A DNA stretch of 58,499 nt from Kiloniellales bacterium. GTDB taxonomy: Bacteria > Pseudomonadota > Alphaproteobacteria > Kiloniellales > JAKSBE01. Position numbers and translations under genes: made by a program. The first letter of the stretch is position 1. The number at the start of each line of letters is the position of its first letter. The notes under the pieces are model-generated. The model saw only the letters and a program-made list of their open reading frames with translations. It did not search any database and was not told where the DNA came from. The DNA is taken from assembly GCA_030066685.1 (NCBI GenBank), contig JASJBF010000036.1, forward strand, positions 1 through 58,499. The letters are read 5' to 3'. This document shows, one piece after another, positions 49,996-58,351 of the stretch.

Positions 49996-51009
49996 TTGGA
50001 CATCCGCGACGGCTTCGTCGGGGCGGTCGGCAACACGCCGCTGATCCGCCTGCGTCATCTCTCGGAGGAAACCGGCTGCGAGATCCTGGGCAAGGCCGAG
50101 TTCCTCAATCCCGGCGGCTCGGTCAAGGACCGGGCGGCGAAGTACATCGTCCTGGACGCCGAGGCGCGCGGCGCGCTGAAGCCGGGCGGGGTGATCGTCG
50201 AAGGCACCGCGGGCAATACCGGGATCGGCCTGGCCCTGGTCGCCCGGGCGCGGGGCTACCGCACGATGATCGTGATCCCGGAGACCCAGTCCCAGGAAAA
50301 GAAGGACATGCTGCGGCTCTGCGGCGCCGAGCTGATCGAGGTCCCGGCCGTGCCCTTCCGCGACCCCAACAACTACGTCCACCAGGCCGCCCGACTGGCC
50401 GAAGAGCTGGCCGCCGAGGAGCCCAAAGGCGTGCTCTACGCCAACCAGTGGGACAACACGGCCAACCGGCGCGCCCACTACGAGGGCACTGGCCCGGAGA
50501 TCTGGGACCAGACCGACGGTAGGGTCGACGCCTTCGTCTGCGCCATCGGCACCGGCGGCACCCTGGCCGGAACCAGCCGGGCGCTCAGGGAGCGCAAGAA
50601 GGACATCGTCATCGGCCTCGCCGACCCGCCGGGCGCCGCCATGTACAGCTACTACACCACCGGCGAGCTGAAGGCCGAGGGCAGCTCGATCAGCGAGGGC
50701 ATTGGCCAGGGCCGGATCACCGGCAACCTCCAGGACCTGGAGGTCGACGCGCCCTTCCAGATCTCCGACGCGGAGGCGGTCGCGCTGGTTTTCGACATGA
50801 TGGAGCGCGAGGGCCTGATCCTGGGCAGCTCCAGCGGCTTCAACGTCGCCGGCGCCCTTCGCCTGGCCAAGCAGCTGGGCCCGGGCCACACCATCGTGAC
50901 CATCCTCTGCGACTACGGCACGCGCTACCAGAGCAAGCTCCTGAACCCGGCCTTCCTGCGGGAGAAGGGCCTGCCGGTACCGGCCTGGCTGGAGCGGGGC
51001 GCGGCCTGA
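49996..51009 (+). CDS. cysK: Cysteine synthase A (O-acetylserine sulfhydrylase)
   Basis: A 337-aa PLP enzyme making cysteine from O-acetylserine and sulfide. The start is TTG 49996, eleven bases after GGAGGGG. The Schiff-base Lys is in FLNPGGSVKDRAAKYIVLD, the substrate loop reads VIVEGTAGNTGIGLALVARA (usual EPTSGNTG is changed to EGTAGNTG, a form common in alphaproteobacteria), VIPETQSQEKKDMLRLCGAE, the phosphate-binding AIGTGGTLAGTSRALRER, and late GSSSGFNVAGALRLAKQLG. It is followed after 38 bases by alaX, then sseA. Confidence 0.92.
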   Translation: MDIRDGFVGAVGNTPLIRLRHLSEETGCEILGKAEFLNPGGSVKDRAAKYIVLDAEARGALKPGGVIVEGTAGNTGIGLALVARARGYRTMIVIPETQSQEKKDMLRLCGAELIEVPAVPFRDPNNYVHQAARLAEELAAEEPKGVLYANQWDNTANRRAHYEGTGPEIWDQTDGRVDAFVCAIGTGGTLAGTSRALRERKKDIVIGLADPPGAAMYSYYTTGELKAEGSSISEGIGQGRITGNLQDLEVDAPFQISDAEAVALVFDMMEREGLILGSSSGFNVAGALRLAKQLGPGHTIVTILCDYGTRYQSKLLNPAFLREKGLPVPAWLERGAA

Positions 51010-51047
51010 CCCGGGACGCGGGCGAACGACGAGTGGGAGAGAGCGCG

Positions 51048-51755
51048 ATGGAGCCGATTTTCCGCGAGGACGCCTACCAGCGGTCCTGCGAAGCGAAGGT
51101 CGTCTCGGCGGACGAGGCCGGGATCCGGCTCGACCGGACCGTCTTCTATCCGCTGGGCGGCGGCCAGCCGGGCGACAGCGGCGTCCTGCGCCTGGCCGAC
51201 GGCAACACCCTGCGGATCGTCGACGCGCGCAAGGGCGAGAGCCTGGACGACGTCCTGCACATCCCCGAGGAAGGCGCCGCTCTGCCCGCGCCCGGCACCG
51301 CAGTCACCGCCGAGATCGACTGGGCGCGCCGCCACCGGCTCATGAGGATGCACACCTGCATGCACATCCTCTGCTCCCTGATCGAAGGCGACGTGACCGG
51401 CGGCCAGGTCGGCGAGGCCAAGAGCCGGCTCGACTTCAACCTGCCGGACACCCAGCTCGACAAGGAGGCCCTGACCGCGGCCCTCAACCGGATCATCGCC
51501 GAGGACCATCCGGTGCAGCCGCGCTGGATCACCGACGCGGAGCTGCAGGCCAACCCGCAGCTCGTGCGCACCATGTCGGTCAAGCCGCCCAGCGGCCACG
51601 GCAAGGTCCGGCTGCTCGAGATCGAGGGCGTCGACCTGCAGCCCTGCGGCGGCACCCACGTCCGCCGCACCGGCGAGATCGGCCCGGTCGCGATCGGCAA
51701 GATCGAGAACAAGGGCCGCCAGAACCGCCGCGTCAACATCCTCTTCGCGGAGTAG
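51048..51755 (+). CDS. alaX: Alanyl-tRNA editing protein AlaX
   Basis: A 235-aa free-standing editing domain that removes Ser or Gly wrongly attached to tRNA-Ala. The zinc site is complete: HxxxH in RMHTCMHILCSLIEGD and CxxxH in LQPCGGTHVRRTGEI; the N-terminal DRTVFYPLGGGQPGDSGVL is the family's glycine-rich motif. The size matches AlaX-M. ATG 51048 (GGGAGAGAGCGCG upstream) is preferred to GTG 51033. Lying behind cysK, it could matter when serine is high relative to alanine, an inference. Confidence 0.92.
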   Translation: MEPIFREDAYQRSCEAKVVSADEAGIRLDRTVFYPLGGGQPGDSGVLRLADGNTLRIVDARKGESLDDVLHIPEEGAALPAPGTAVTAEIDWARRHRLMRMHTCMHILCSLIEGDVTGGQVGEAKSRLDFNLPDTQLDKEALTAALNRIIAEDHPVQPRWITDAELQANPQLVRTMSVKPPSGHGKVRLLEIEGVDLQPCGGTHVRRTGEIGPVAIGKIENKGRQNRRVNILFAE

Positions 51756-51792
51756 CCGCAGAGGATGAGCACGGTATCGGAAATCCCCTCGC

Positions 51793-51869
51793 TGTCATGG
51801 CCGGACTTCATCCCGCCATCCATGGAGCGGGCGTCCCGATGGATGCCCGGATCAAGTCCGGGCATGACA
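51793..51869. repeat. Dispersed alphaproteobacterial palindromic repeat
   Basis: TGTCATGGCCGGACTTCATC at one end and GGATCAAGTCCGGGCATGACA-type sequence at the other form an imperfect long palindrome, with an inner palindrome GCCCGGATCAAGTCCGGGC. Repeats of this kind occur in many copies between genes in alphaproteobacterial genomes. The stretch between (CCGCCATCCATGGAGCGGGC) is itself a small inverted repeat. Confidence 0.7.
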
Positions 51870-51938
51870 GCCGAGTGGGCGGCGCGCCAACCGTGCCTCC
51901 GGACAACCCAACCAAATCACGAGAGATAGAGCCGAAGC

Positions 51939-52808
51939 ATGACCCAAGCGATCCAGGACTCCCTGGTTTCCACCGACTGGCTGGCCGACCACCTGCGCGC
52001 GCCCGACGTCCGGGTGGTCGACGCCACCCTCGCCCTGCCCAACGAAGACTGGGACCCGCGCGCCCGCTTCGAGGGGTCCCACATCCCCGGCGCGGTCTTT
52101 TTCGACATCGACGAGATCGCCGATTCCGCCTCCGACCTGCCACACATGCTGCCGGCGCCGGAGAAGTTCTCCTCCCGGGTCCGCAAGCTCGGCCTCGGCG
52201 ACGGCACCCGCATCGTGGTCTACGACCAGCAGGGCCTGCGCAGCGCGGCGCGGGTCTGGTGGATGTTCCGGCTCTTCGGCCACGACGACGTCGCGGTGCT
52301 GGACGGCGGCCTGCCCAAGTGGCTCGACGAGGGCCGGCCCAGCGAGGACGGCCCGGCGCGCCCCGGCGAGCGCCACTTCAGCGCTCGCATGAACACCCTG
52401 ATGGTGCGCGACCGGGACCAGGTCCTGGACAACATCGAAAGCAAGCGCGAGCAACTCCTCGACGCCCGCTCCCGCGGCCGCTTCCAGGGCACCGAGCCGG
52501 AGATCTGGCCGGGCCGGCGCGGCGGCCACATCCCGGGCAGCCTGAGCCTGCCCTTCAACGAGCTCCTGGCCGAGGACGGCCGGACCCTGCTGAAGCCGGC
52601 CCAGCTCCGCGAGCGCTTCGAGGCGGCCGGCATCGACATGGCCCGGCCGGTGATCACCACCTGCGGCTCCGGCATCACCGCCGCGGTCCTGGCACTGGGC
52701 CTGCACCTGGCAGGCCACAAGGAGGTCGCGGTCTACGACGGCTCCTGGGCCGAATGGGGCCGGCCCGGCGACACCCCGGTCGAGGTCGGCCCCGGCAGCA
52801 GCCGCTAG
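51939..52808 (+). CDS. sseA: 3-mercaptopyruvate sulfurtransferase (rhodanese family)
   Basis: A 289-aa two-domain rhodanese. Domain 1 (non-catalytic) shows VRVVDATLALPNEDWDPRAR, FEGSHIPGAVFFDIDEIADS, HMLPAPEKFSSRVRKLGLGD. Domain 2 has the active-site loop ITTCGSGITAAVLALGLHLA: CGSGITA is the signature of mercaptopyruvate enzymes rather than thiosulfate ones (CRKGxT). The ending VYDGSWAEWG is diagnostic. It moves sulfur from 3-mercaptopyruvate, a cysteine breakdown product, to thiols or cyanide. The position behind cysK and alaX suggests linked cysteine supply and turnover. Confidence 0.92.
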   Translation: MTQAIQDSLVSTDWLADHLRAPDVRVVDATLALPNEDWDPRARFEGSHIPGAVFFDIDEIADSASDLPHMLPAPEKFSSRVRKLGLGDGTRIVVYDQQGLRSAARVWWMFRLFGHDDVAVLDGGLPKWLDEGRPSEDGPARPGERHFSARMNTLMVRDRDQVLDNIESKREQLLDARSRGRFQGTEPEIWPGRRGGHIPGSLSLPFNELLAEDGRTLLKPAQLRERFEAAGIDMARPVITTCGSGITAAVLALGLHLAGHKEVAVYDGSWAEWGRPGDTPVEVGPGSSR

Positions 52809-52839
52809 CCCCGGCGAGCTCCGGCATGGCCGACCCGAA

Positions 52840-53862
52840 ATGACCACCGAGGACGACGAGCTGCCCGACCTGAAGATCCGCCCGGCCGAGCCGGCGGACG
52901 ACCGGGCCTTGCTCGCGCTCTGGCAGGCCGGCGGCGTTCTCGCCGAGGGCGACGATCCACTGGCCGACCTCAGGAACTTCCGCGCCGCCGCGGACGCCGA
53001 GGTCCTGGTCGGTCAGCATCGCGGCAAGGTCGTCGCCGGGCTCTGCGTCGCCTTCGACGGCGGCCGCGGCTCGATCTACAACCTGGCGGTCGATGCCGAG
53101 CTGCGCGGCGACGGCTACGGCCGGCGCATGCTGCGCTTCGCCGAGCGCTGGCTGAAGAAACGCGGCGCCGAGAGCGCCCAGGTCCTGATCCCGGCCGGCC
53201 GGCTGGAGGCCCGGCGCTTCTGCGAGCACCTGGACTACACGACCGAGCCCCGCCACATCATGCGCCGGCGCCTGGTCGCGGGCGCCGCCGCGCCCGAAGG
53301 ACTCGCCTCCGAGAACCCCGGCGAGGGCAAGCTCGCGGTCACGGTCACTTACCTGGAGATGACCGAGCGGCCCAGTCTGCCGCAGGTCCTGCACCCGGCC
53401 GAGACCACCATCGCCCTGCTCCGCGCCCACAACCCGCCGGTGCCCTTCTACCGCTTCCTCTACGACACCGTGGGCGGACCCTGGCTGTGGTATGAGCGGC
53501 GGGTCATGGCCGAGGCCGACCTGGCGCGGATCCTGGAGGACGAGCGGGTCGAGGTCTACGTGCTCTACGCCGAGGGCGCGCCGGCCGGCTTCGCCGAACT
53601 GGACCGCCGCCAAGGCACTGAAATCGAGCTCTCCTATTTCGGCATGATGCCCTTCTTCATCGGCCGCGGCCTGGGCCGCTACCTCCTGGCCTGGGCCATC
53701 GAGCGGGCCTGGAGCTACGAGCCAAGGCGGCTCTTGGTCAACACCTGCGACCTCGACCACCCCAAGGCCCTGCCCCTCTACCAGCAGCTCGGCTTCAAGC
53801 CCTACAAGCAAGAAGAGAAGGTCATCGACGACCCCCGCGTGACCGGGGTGATCCCGGTCTAG
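52840..53862 (+). CDS. Double-domain GNAT N-acetyltransferase
   Basis: A 340-aa protein of two GNAT domains. Domain 1 (about aa 8-145): LKIRPAEPADDRALLALWQA, SIYNLAVDAELRGDGYGRRM with the acetyl-CoA loop RGDGYGRR, RRFCEHLDYTTEPRHI. Domain 2 (about aa 160-335): LPQVLHPAETTIALLRAHNP, VPFYRFLYDTVGGPWLWYER, IELSYFGMMPFFIGRGLGRY with GRGLGRYLL, ALPLYQQLGFKPYKQ. Domain 2 is a type known from many proteobacterial genomes, with no fixed substrate. ATG 52840 follows the sseA stop by 31 bases. It is probably part of the same transcript. The last four bases overlap the next convergent gene. Confidence 0.88.
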   Translation: MTTEDDELPDLKIRPAEPADDRALLALWQAGGVLAEGDDPLADLRNFRAAADAEVLVGQHRGKVVAGLCVAFDGGRGSIYNLAVDAELRGDGYGRRMLRFAERWLKKRGAESAQVLIPAGRLEARRFCEHLDYTTEPRHIMRRRLVAGAAAPEGLASENPGEGKLAVTVTYLEMTERPSLPQVLHPAETTIALLRAHNPPVPFYRFLYDTVGGPWLWYERRVMAEADLARILEDERVEVYVLYAEGAPAGFAELDRRQGTEIELSYFGMMPFFIGRGLGRYLLAWAIERAWSYEPRRLLVNTCDLDHPKALPLYQQLGFKPYKQEEKVIDDPRVTGVIPV

Positions 53863-55139
53863 ATAGGGGCGTCTTCGGAGGGCTTACCCTCATCGAGCAG
53901 GCGCGCCGTGCAATACTCCCCTGCAGGCCAGATACCGCCGAGATAGTTGTAGCGGAGCGTCACCGATGCCGTCTTCCTGAGGGCGAGCCGCCGGGACCAT
54001 TGCGGCGCCCGGAAGTCGGAGCCCTTCCAAGACAGCCAGGCGCTGCTCAGCTCCGTGCTCAGCCGCCGCCAGAGATCGTAGGTCGGCGCGTGGTTGCCCC
54101 AGGTCCATTGTGACGGTGGGGCAGAGGGAAAATGGCGGATCCGATACCTGAAGCGGTCCTCCTCGCGACGTGCACAGCCCCTCATCTGCATTAGGTCGAC
54201 CGTCCAGGCCGCCTGCGGCTCCAGGCTCTCGTTCCGGGCCCTCATAAGCGTGACCATCACGTCGTCGTCGACGTACTCGAACGTGAAGCTCTCGATGCCG
54301 AACTGCTGATCATCACGGGTCGCGCTCCTCGGATAAAGGATCCGGGCACCATCCGCGCTGCGCAGGTAAGGCGCGCGCCCCTCGATGCTAGGAAGCGCTT
54401 GGCCGGCTGGAGCGATCCGGTGAGTGTAAAGAAACCCCGGGTTGTCTCTGGGCCCGAGAACTCGATAGCCCGCCTCGTCGGGCAGATCGAACACTCTGAT
54501 GAGTTCGGGAAGAGGAAAACAACAGTTCTCCCCGGGCGGCGGCGCATCAGCTGGATAGGGATGGAAGCGCCAGGGTGATGGTGGCGCCTCGTCCAAGGGG
54601 GCCATGGCGGGCGTCTCCGCTGTCAGGGTGTGAAGCCCCCTTTCGACGCCCTGCCTGATATCGGGAGTCAGGGGCGCAAAGGTCCGGAACAGACGGTCCT
54701 GCCAGCCGCCATTCAGCCAGCCGCCGCGAAGGCCGACCTGCTGCCAGGCCGGTTCGCCGGACCCCTTCCCTGGCCAGCAGGGAAAGGCATCGGTGATGCA
54801 GTCGTCAACCCGGCGCCAGAGGCCATAGGGCGGCACCTCCGTCTCACTGCCCCTTTCCCGCCGCCACAAGGAGGCCGAGCGATTGTGATCGACCTGAAGG
54901 ATCTGGCCCGAGAACTTGTCGCACGGCTTGAGGGGGTTGATGTAGCGGCTCTCGGTCAGCCGGCAGATGAGCGGGTAGCCGACCTCGTCATCCCGATACT
55001 CGAAACGAAACCAGCCTTCCGCCGCCGGATCGTCCTCAACCCGGCCCGGCCCAATACGACGGAGCCTCTGGCCGCTGGCCCGATTGACCAGCATGTCTAC
55101 TTTCGGTAGAGCCAGCCACCAGCCGAAGCCCTCGACCAT
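53859..55139 (-). CDS. Hypothetical protein, 426 aa, unrecognised
   Basis: The frame is long, unbroken and protein-like, but I know no family. It is rich in Trp, Arg and Pro (YGLWRRVDDCITDAFPCWPG, then YDLWRRLSTELSSAWLSWKG). The YDLWRRL/YGLWRRV phrase with a following SAW/AFPCW occurs twice, near aa 105 and aa 365, so the protein looks built from two similar halves. Other pieces: FRFEYRDDEVGYPLICRLTE and FTFEYVDDDVMVTLMRARNE share the F-x-F-E-Y-x-D-D pattern, again one per half. No signal peptide or membrane helix is seen. A start at ATG 55094 is possible. The two-fold repeat is the clearest feature. Confidence 0.65.
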   Translation of the reverse strand: MVEGFGWWLALPKVDMLVNRASGQRLRRIGPGRVEDDPAAEGWFRFEYRDDEVGYPLICRLTESRYINPLKPCDKFSGQILQVDHNRSASLWRRERGSETEVPPYGLWRRVDDCITDAFPCWPGKGSGEPAWQQVGLRGGWLNGGWQDRLFRTFAPLTPDIRQGVERGLHTLTAETPAMAPLDEAPPSPWRFHPYPADAPPPGENCCFPLPELIRVFDLPDEAGYRVLGPRDNPGFLYTHRIAPAGQALPSIEGRAPYLRSADGARILYPRSATRDDQQFGIESFTFEYVDDDVMVTLMRARNESLEPQAAWTVDLMQMRGCARREEDRFRYRIRHFPSAPPSQWTWGNHAPTYDLWRRLSTELSSAWLSWKGSDFRAPQWSRRLALRKTASVTLRYNYLGGIWPAGEYCTARLLDEGKPSEDAPI

Positions 55140-55262
55140 GGAATTCCCCGGAACTACTAGAACGCCGCCGCTGCGCGGATCACCCTATCAACCGAAGGTT
55201 CTGGAGGTCTTAAGGTCCACTTTTGGCTTTGCTGCGATGATGGGCCGATTGGTGGAGCGGGC

Positions 55263-56204
55263 TCAAAACGATAGCACCGCATCGAAGTAGAGGCGGTATT
55301 CCATGATCGTGTTGTCGTCCTCGGTGACGGGTGTTTCCGCGCCTGCGCCGATCTGGATATTGTCGTTGAACTGATAGCGCAGCCCGCCGCCGACCACCAC
55401 CGTCGTATCCCGATCCTCGCTGCCGAAGTTCAGGGCATCCAAACCGTCCAATTGGCCGATCGCGCCCTTGGACCGGTTGCCGTTGTCGACGGCCGTGTAG
55501 CCGTTGACCTCGAAGATCGGGAAAAGACCCGGCAACACCTCATAGTCGGCATGCAGGGAATAGTGGAGAATGGAGGTGTCTTCGGAGGGACGCAGCGCCA
55601 GGTTGGCGCCGATGCTCGCTTGCAGCCCGAAATCGCCGAAGCTTCGCGTTCCGCTGACAAAGGGATTGAGAAAGCCGTCACCGTTGCCCTGCAACTCGAT
55701 GCCGCCGGTCTCGAGGTTCTGAATCGGGATCTCGTAGCGCAGTCCTGCCGTCAAGAGGCTCTCCGTCTCGGGCTCTGAATAGAGCGCGTACTTGAAGCCC
55801 AAGGCGATGTTGGCGAAACCGTCCTCGTCCTCCAGCACCTCGTCGAAGTAGGCGTCGACGTAGCCGTCCTTGGTTGCGATGAAGCCGAGCCGCTCCGTGA
55901 GCGCGAGGCGGAGCTGTAGAGCGACGAGGTTGATATGGCCGCCCTCGGTCACGAAGTCGTTCGGGATCTCGTTGTAGAAATAGAAGGCCCGCGCCTCAGT
56001 CGTGATGTAGGGCGTCTCGTTGAGGATCGGGTTGGTCACCGGCGGCACATAGCGGCTGTGCCGCCCCTCGCCCAAGGACCCCTTCAGGTCGAGGCCGAGG
56101 AAACCGGGCTGCCCCTCTTCAGCCCTCACCTCGCCCACTGCGGCCGTCACCGCCAAGACAATCAGGACCCCGGCCGCCATGGCCGCACGATGGCGGTTTC
56201 CCAT
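55263..56204 (-). CDS. Outer-membrane beta-barrel-type hypothetical protein
   Basis: A 313-aa exported protein from ATG 56204 with a strong GGGGGAGGAG upstream. Signal peptide AGVLIVLAVTAAVGEVRAEE, cut near VRA. The mature part alternates hydrophobic and polar residues in short strands: ITTEARAFYFYNEIPNDFVT, VALQLRLALTERLGFIATKD, GFANIALGFKYALYSEPETE, LLTAGLRYEIPIQNLETGG, TVVVGGGLRYQFNDNIQIGA, and ends EYRLYFDAVLSF with the terminal Phe typical of barrels inserted by BamA. The YVPPVTNPILNETPYITTEA stretch is typical of a transporter-like family of unknown role. Confidence 0.82.
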   Translation of the reverse strand: MGNRHRAAMAAGVLIVLAVTAAVGEVRAEEGQPGFLGLDLKGSLGEGRHSRYVPPVTNPILNETPYITTEARAFYFYNEIPNDFVTEGGHINLVALQLRLALTERLGFIATKDGYVDAYFDEVLEDEDGFANIALGFKYALYSEPETESLLTAGLRYEIPIQNLETGGIELQGNGDGFLNPFVSGTRSFGDFGLQASIGANLALRPSEDTSILHYSLHADYEVLPGLFPIFEVNGYTAVDNGNRSKGAIGQLDGLDALNFGSEDRDTTVVVGGGLRYQFNDNIQIGAGAETPVTEDDNTIMEYRLYFDAVLSF

Positions 56205-56468
56205 CAGATTGCTCCTCCCCCAACCCCTGTTCCCGGAGGTAAATCCCCCGGCCATTTGCCTTGGATGCTATTTCACTGGCCGGAATGGAGCTATCCGATT
56301 CACGCAATTGTCGAAGGGCTTGCCTTGAACTCGGCCCCTGCCTCGTGAACTTAGTCCAAGTCCTGGCGCTGCACTTATGCTGGAAAGAGCAGGCGGTGGA
56401 TTGGGGAATATGATCGTCGGAACAGAAAGACGTGTTGAATATAAAACACCGCCTCTAGAGGATACCGG

Positions 56469-57059
56469 TCAATAGGGTTCTCCGGTTAGCATGTCGACGT
56501 AACCGCCATATCCCGGCGGCACAAGGCAGAATGCCAATACTACTTCAGTATATCTTAGTGGTGCCACCCGTCCTAACTCATCGATTACGTCAGACAAGTA
56601 CATACCGTTCCTATTGGCCCTTACATTGCGTATCGTGACGACGTCAATTGGAACATGATCGTTGGAATCCACGAAATTCCTTATGTCCTGGTAGCTTTCG
56701 GATGCCCGCCGAATTCTAAAAAAGTGCGCCAGTCGCCTCCCTGGACGCGGTTCGGTGTCGTGATAGCCTTGAAACTTGGTTAGTACATAATCTCCAACCG
56801 CCCCGTGAGGCGCCCCAGCTGGGTGGAGTGTATCGTTTTCATATCGGGTTACCCAATCATCCAGCGTCCCCCTGGTTTCCGAGCCAAAGCGGGGGTCCAT
56901 GTAGAACGTGATACCTGGAGGATTGTATGCATGGCCGTCTCTTCGTTGCCCGCCATGAGAGGAGATAATGACCCTGTTTGTTCGCAAGTTATTCCCTCGA
57001 AACAATCTGATACGATCCCGTTTCAATTCATTACACATTCTGGTCACCCATGTAATCAC
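56469..57059 (-). CDS. Putative adhesin (Stv-domain-like), lower GC
   Basis: A 196-aa frame (GTG 57059; ATG 57038 would start at MCNELKRDRIRLFRG). The motif TNRVIISSHGGQRRDGHAYN followed by PPGITFYMDPRF resembles the Stv (putative adhesin) domain of polymorphic-toxin and surface systems, in which a conserved SxHG precedes a strand and FY. Later parts are LHPAGAPHGAVGDYVLTKFQ, GYHDTEPRPGRRLAHF, VDSNDHVPIDVVTIRNVRAN and MYLSDVIDELGRV. Base composition is clearly lower in GC than the flanks, with more A/T at third positions, suggesting recent arrival. No partner toxin or secretion gene is next to it. Family call by pattern only. Confidence 0.55.
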   Translation of the reverse strand: MITWVTRMCNELKRDRIRLFRGNNLRTNRVIISSHGGQRRDGHAYNPPGITFYMDPRFGSETRGTLDDWVTRYENDTLHPAGAPHGAVGDYVLTKFQGYHDTEPRPGRRLAHFFRIRRASESYQDIRNFVDSNDHVPIDVVTIRNVRANRNGMYLSDVIDELGRVAPLRYTEVVLAFCLVPPGYGGYVDMLTGEPY

Positions 57060-57336
57060 GACGGTTATCTGGCCTTAGTTGGAAGCGTATACGACTCCTG
57101 TTCTTGTGGTTCTAGGCAGAGAGGAGCGTGGAGCGCGCATCCCTAAGGATCCAAAGAAGAGCGTTATCCGGGTTCTATCCAGGCTCCTATCCCATCGACA
57201 AGCGGACACCACGGCACCGCTAAATCCCGCGCTTGGCACCAAGATAAATCACCAGCTTTCCAAGCTAATGGTTTGCTTCCACTTGAGGACAATGGCAGCA
57301 TCGTCCGGCGAAAACCAGACATTGATCATCTAAACT
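57060..57336. other. Lower-GC intergenic DNA, no gene supported
   Basis: Only short frames are seen. On the minus strand an ATG at 57329 starts a 25-aa protein-like scrap (MINVWFSPDDAAIVLKWKQ) that stops early, perhaps the remains of a gene displaced by the transposon fragment. Confidence 0.4.
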
Positions 57337-57580
57337 CTAATGACGGGCATCGATCTTGACTGTGCAAACCGGGATTTCCCACGTGGATCCCTCCCGTGCT
57401 GTTGATGGTGACCCAGATCCGCTCGAGGGACAACCTGTTCGCGCGCGCCATCCTAGGGCATCATCGAGTTCGCGATAGGCGAGCAAGCCAGCGTCGGGCC
57501 TGACCCACGGTCCATGGAACTCTAGCTTCAGGCGGCGGTTGAAAACGGGTCGAATTGGGACGCAATCCGATTCACCCGCC
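57337..57580 (-). pseudogene. IS1380-type transposase fragment
   Basis: One frame reads CVPIRPVFNRRLKLEFHGPW, then VRPDAGLLAYRELDDALG, the N-terminal signature of IS1380-family transposases (K-x-EF...DAGLLAYRELDDALGL). After DALG the similarity stops, and another frame continues with MARANRLSLERIWVTINSTG, which may be the far end of the same element after an internal deletion. Full proteins are about 430 aa, so this is an internally deleted remnant. It lies next to the lower-GC gene and suggests how that DNA came in. Confidence 0.6.
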
Positions 57581-57682
57581 GGAGTCCGCATCCGAGCCGC
57601 GCTCCACCTGATCCAATACCAAGGAGCGTTGATAGTGACACATTTGACCGGGTTTGCTTGCCCGCTCGCTGCGCTGCCGCGC

Positions 57683-58351
57683 TCAGACCACCTCGAGCAG
57701 GCGATCCAGCGAGGATTCCTGGAAACGCGGCGCGGCCTCGTCGTCCGCCGGCAGGCCGAGGCGGTTGTGCCAGTAGACCGGCATGCCGAGGGCGGCGGCG
57801 CCGGGCAGGTCCGCGGCCGATCCGGCCACGAAGAGGCTGCGCTCTGGCGCGACGCCGAGGGCCGCAAGCGCCATGGCATAGGGCTCGCGGCGCGGCTTGT
57901 AGAAGCCCGCACCCTCCGCCGTGACGATGACACTGAAGCGCCGTGAGACCCGGAGGGCCGCCAGACGGCCGCGCATCTCCGAGCAGTTGGTGACCACCGC
58001 CAAGTCGGCGCGCCGGGCGAGCGCCTCCAGCACCTGCGGCGCTTCGGGCCAGGGCGTCAGCTCGCCCCAGCGCGAGAGCAGGTCCTTCGGTGCCGAGGGC
58101 GGCAGTCCGACGGCCTCGGCCGCCTCGGCCACGATGTCCTCGTAAGACCGGTAGGCGCCGGCGCTGTAGGTCAGCCCGAGGTAGGCCTTGCGCCAGCGCA
58201 GACCGAGTTCCTCGGAGCCGGCGATGCGGTTCCACAGGGACCAGGAGTCGATCAGCGCCGTCAGGAGGTCGAAGACGACAGCGTCATAGTGCGCGGAGAA
58301 ACCGGCTCCGGCGGCGTCCGCGTCGTCACTGTGTCGCGTTTTCCGTCGCAT
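57683..58351 (-). CDS. HAD-superfamily hydrolase (haloacid dehalogenase type II-like)
   Basis: A 222-aa cytoplasmic HAD enzyme. The nucleophile segment YDAVVFDLLTALIDSWSLWN has the first Asp but Leu in place of the second Asp/Val position; motif II is LAVVTNCSEMRGRLAALRVS; the Lys is in VIVTAEGAGFYKPRREPYAM; motif IV is SLFVAGSAADLPGAAALGMP with the acidic residue shifted (GSAADL rather than GDxxxD). Its cap (AYLGLTYSAGAYRSYEDIVA) resembles L-2-haloacid dehalogenases. Activity on haloacids or phosphates is open. The start overlaps the preceding cytochrome stop by 26 bases, so the two are linked. Confidence 0.85.
   Translation of the reverse strand: MRRKTRHSDDADAAGAGFSAHYDAVVFDLLTALIDSWSLWNRIAGSEELGLRWRKAYLGLTYSAGAYRSYEDIVAEAAEAVGLPPSAPKDLLSRWGELTPWPEAPQVLEALARRADLAVVTNCSEMRGRLAALRVSRRFSVIVTAEGAGFYKPRREPYAMALAALGVAPERSLFVAGSAADLPGAAALGMPVYWHNRLGLPADDEAAPRFQESSLDRLLEVV

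Noticed and set aside
57079-57333. 84-codon plus-strand frame in the lower-GC region
   Set aside because: No motif, no ribosome site and no similarity to any family that I recognise; the region is more likely non-coding or decayed.
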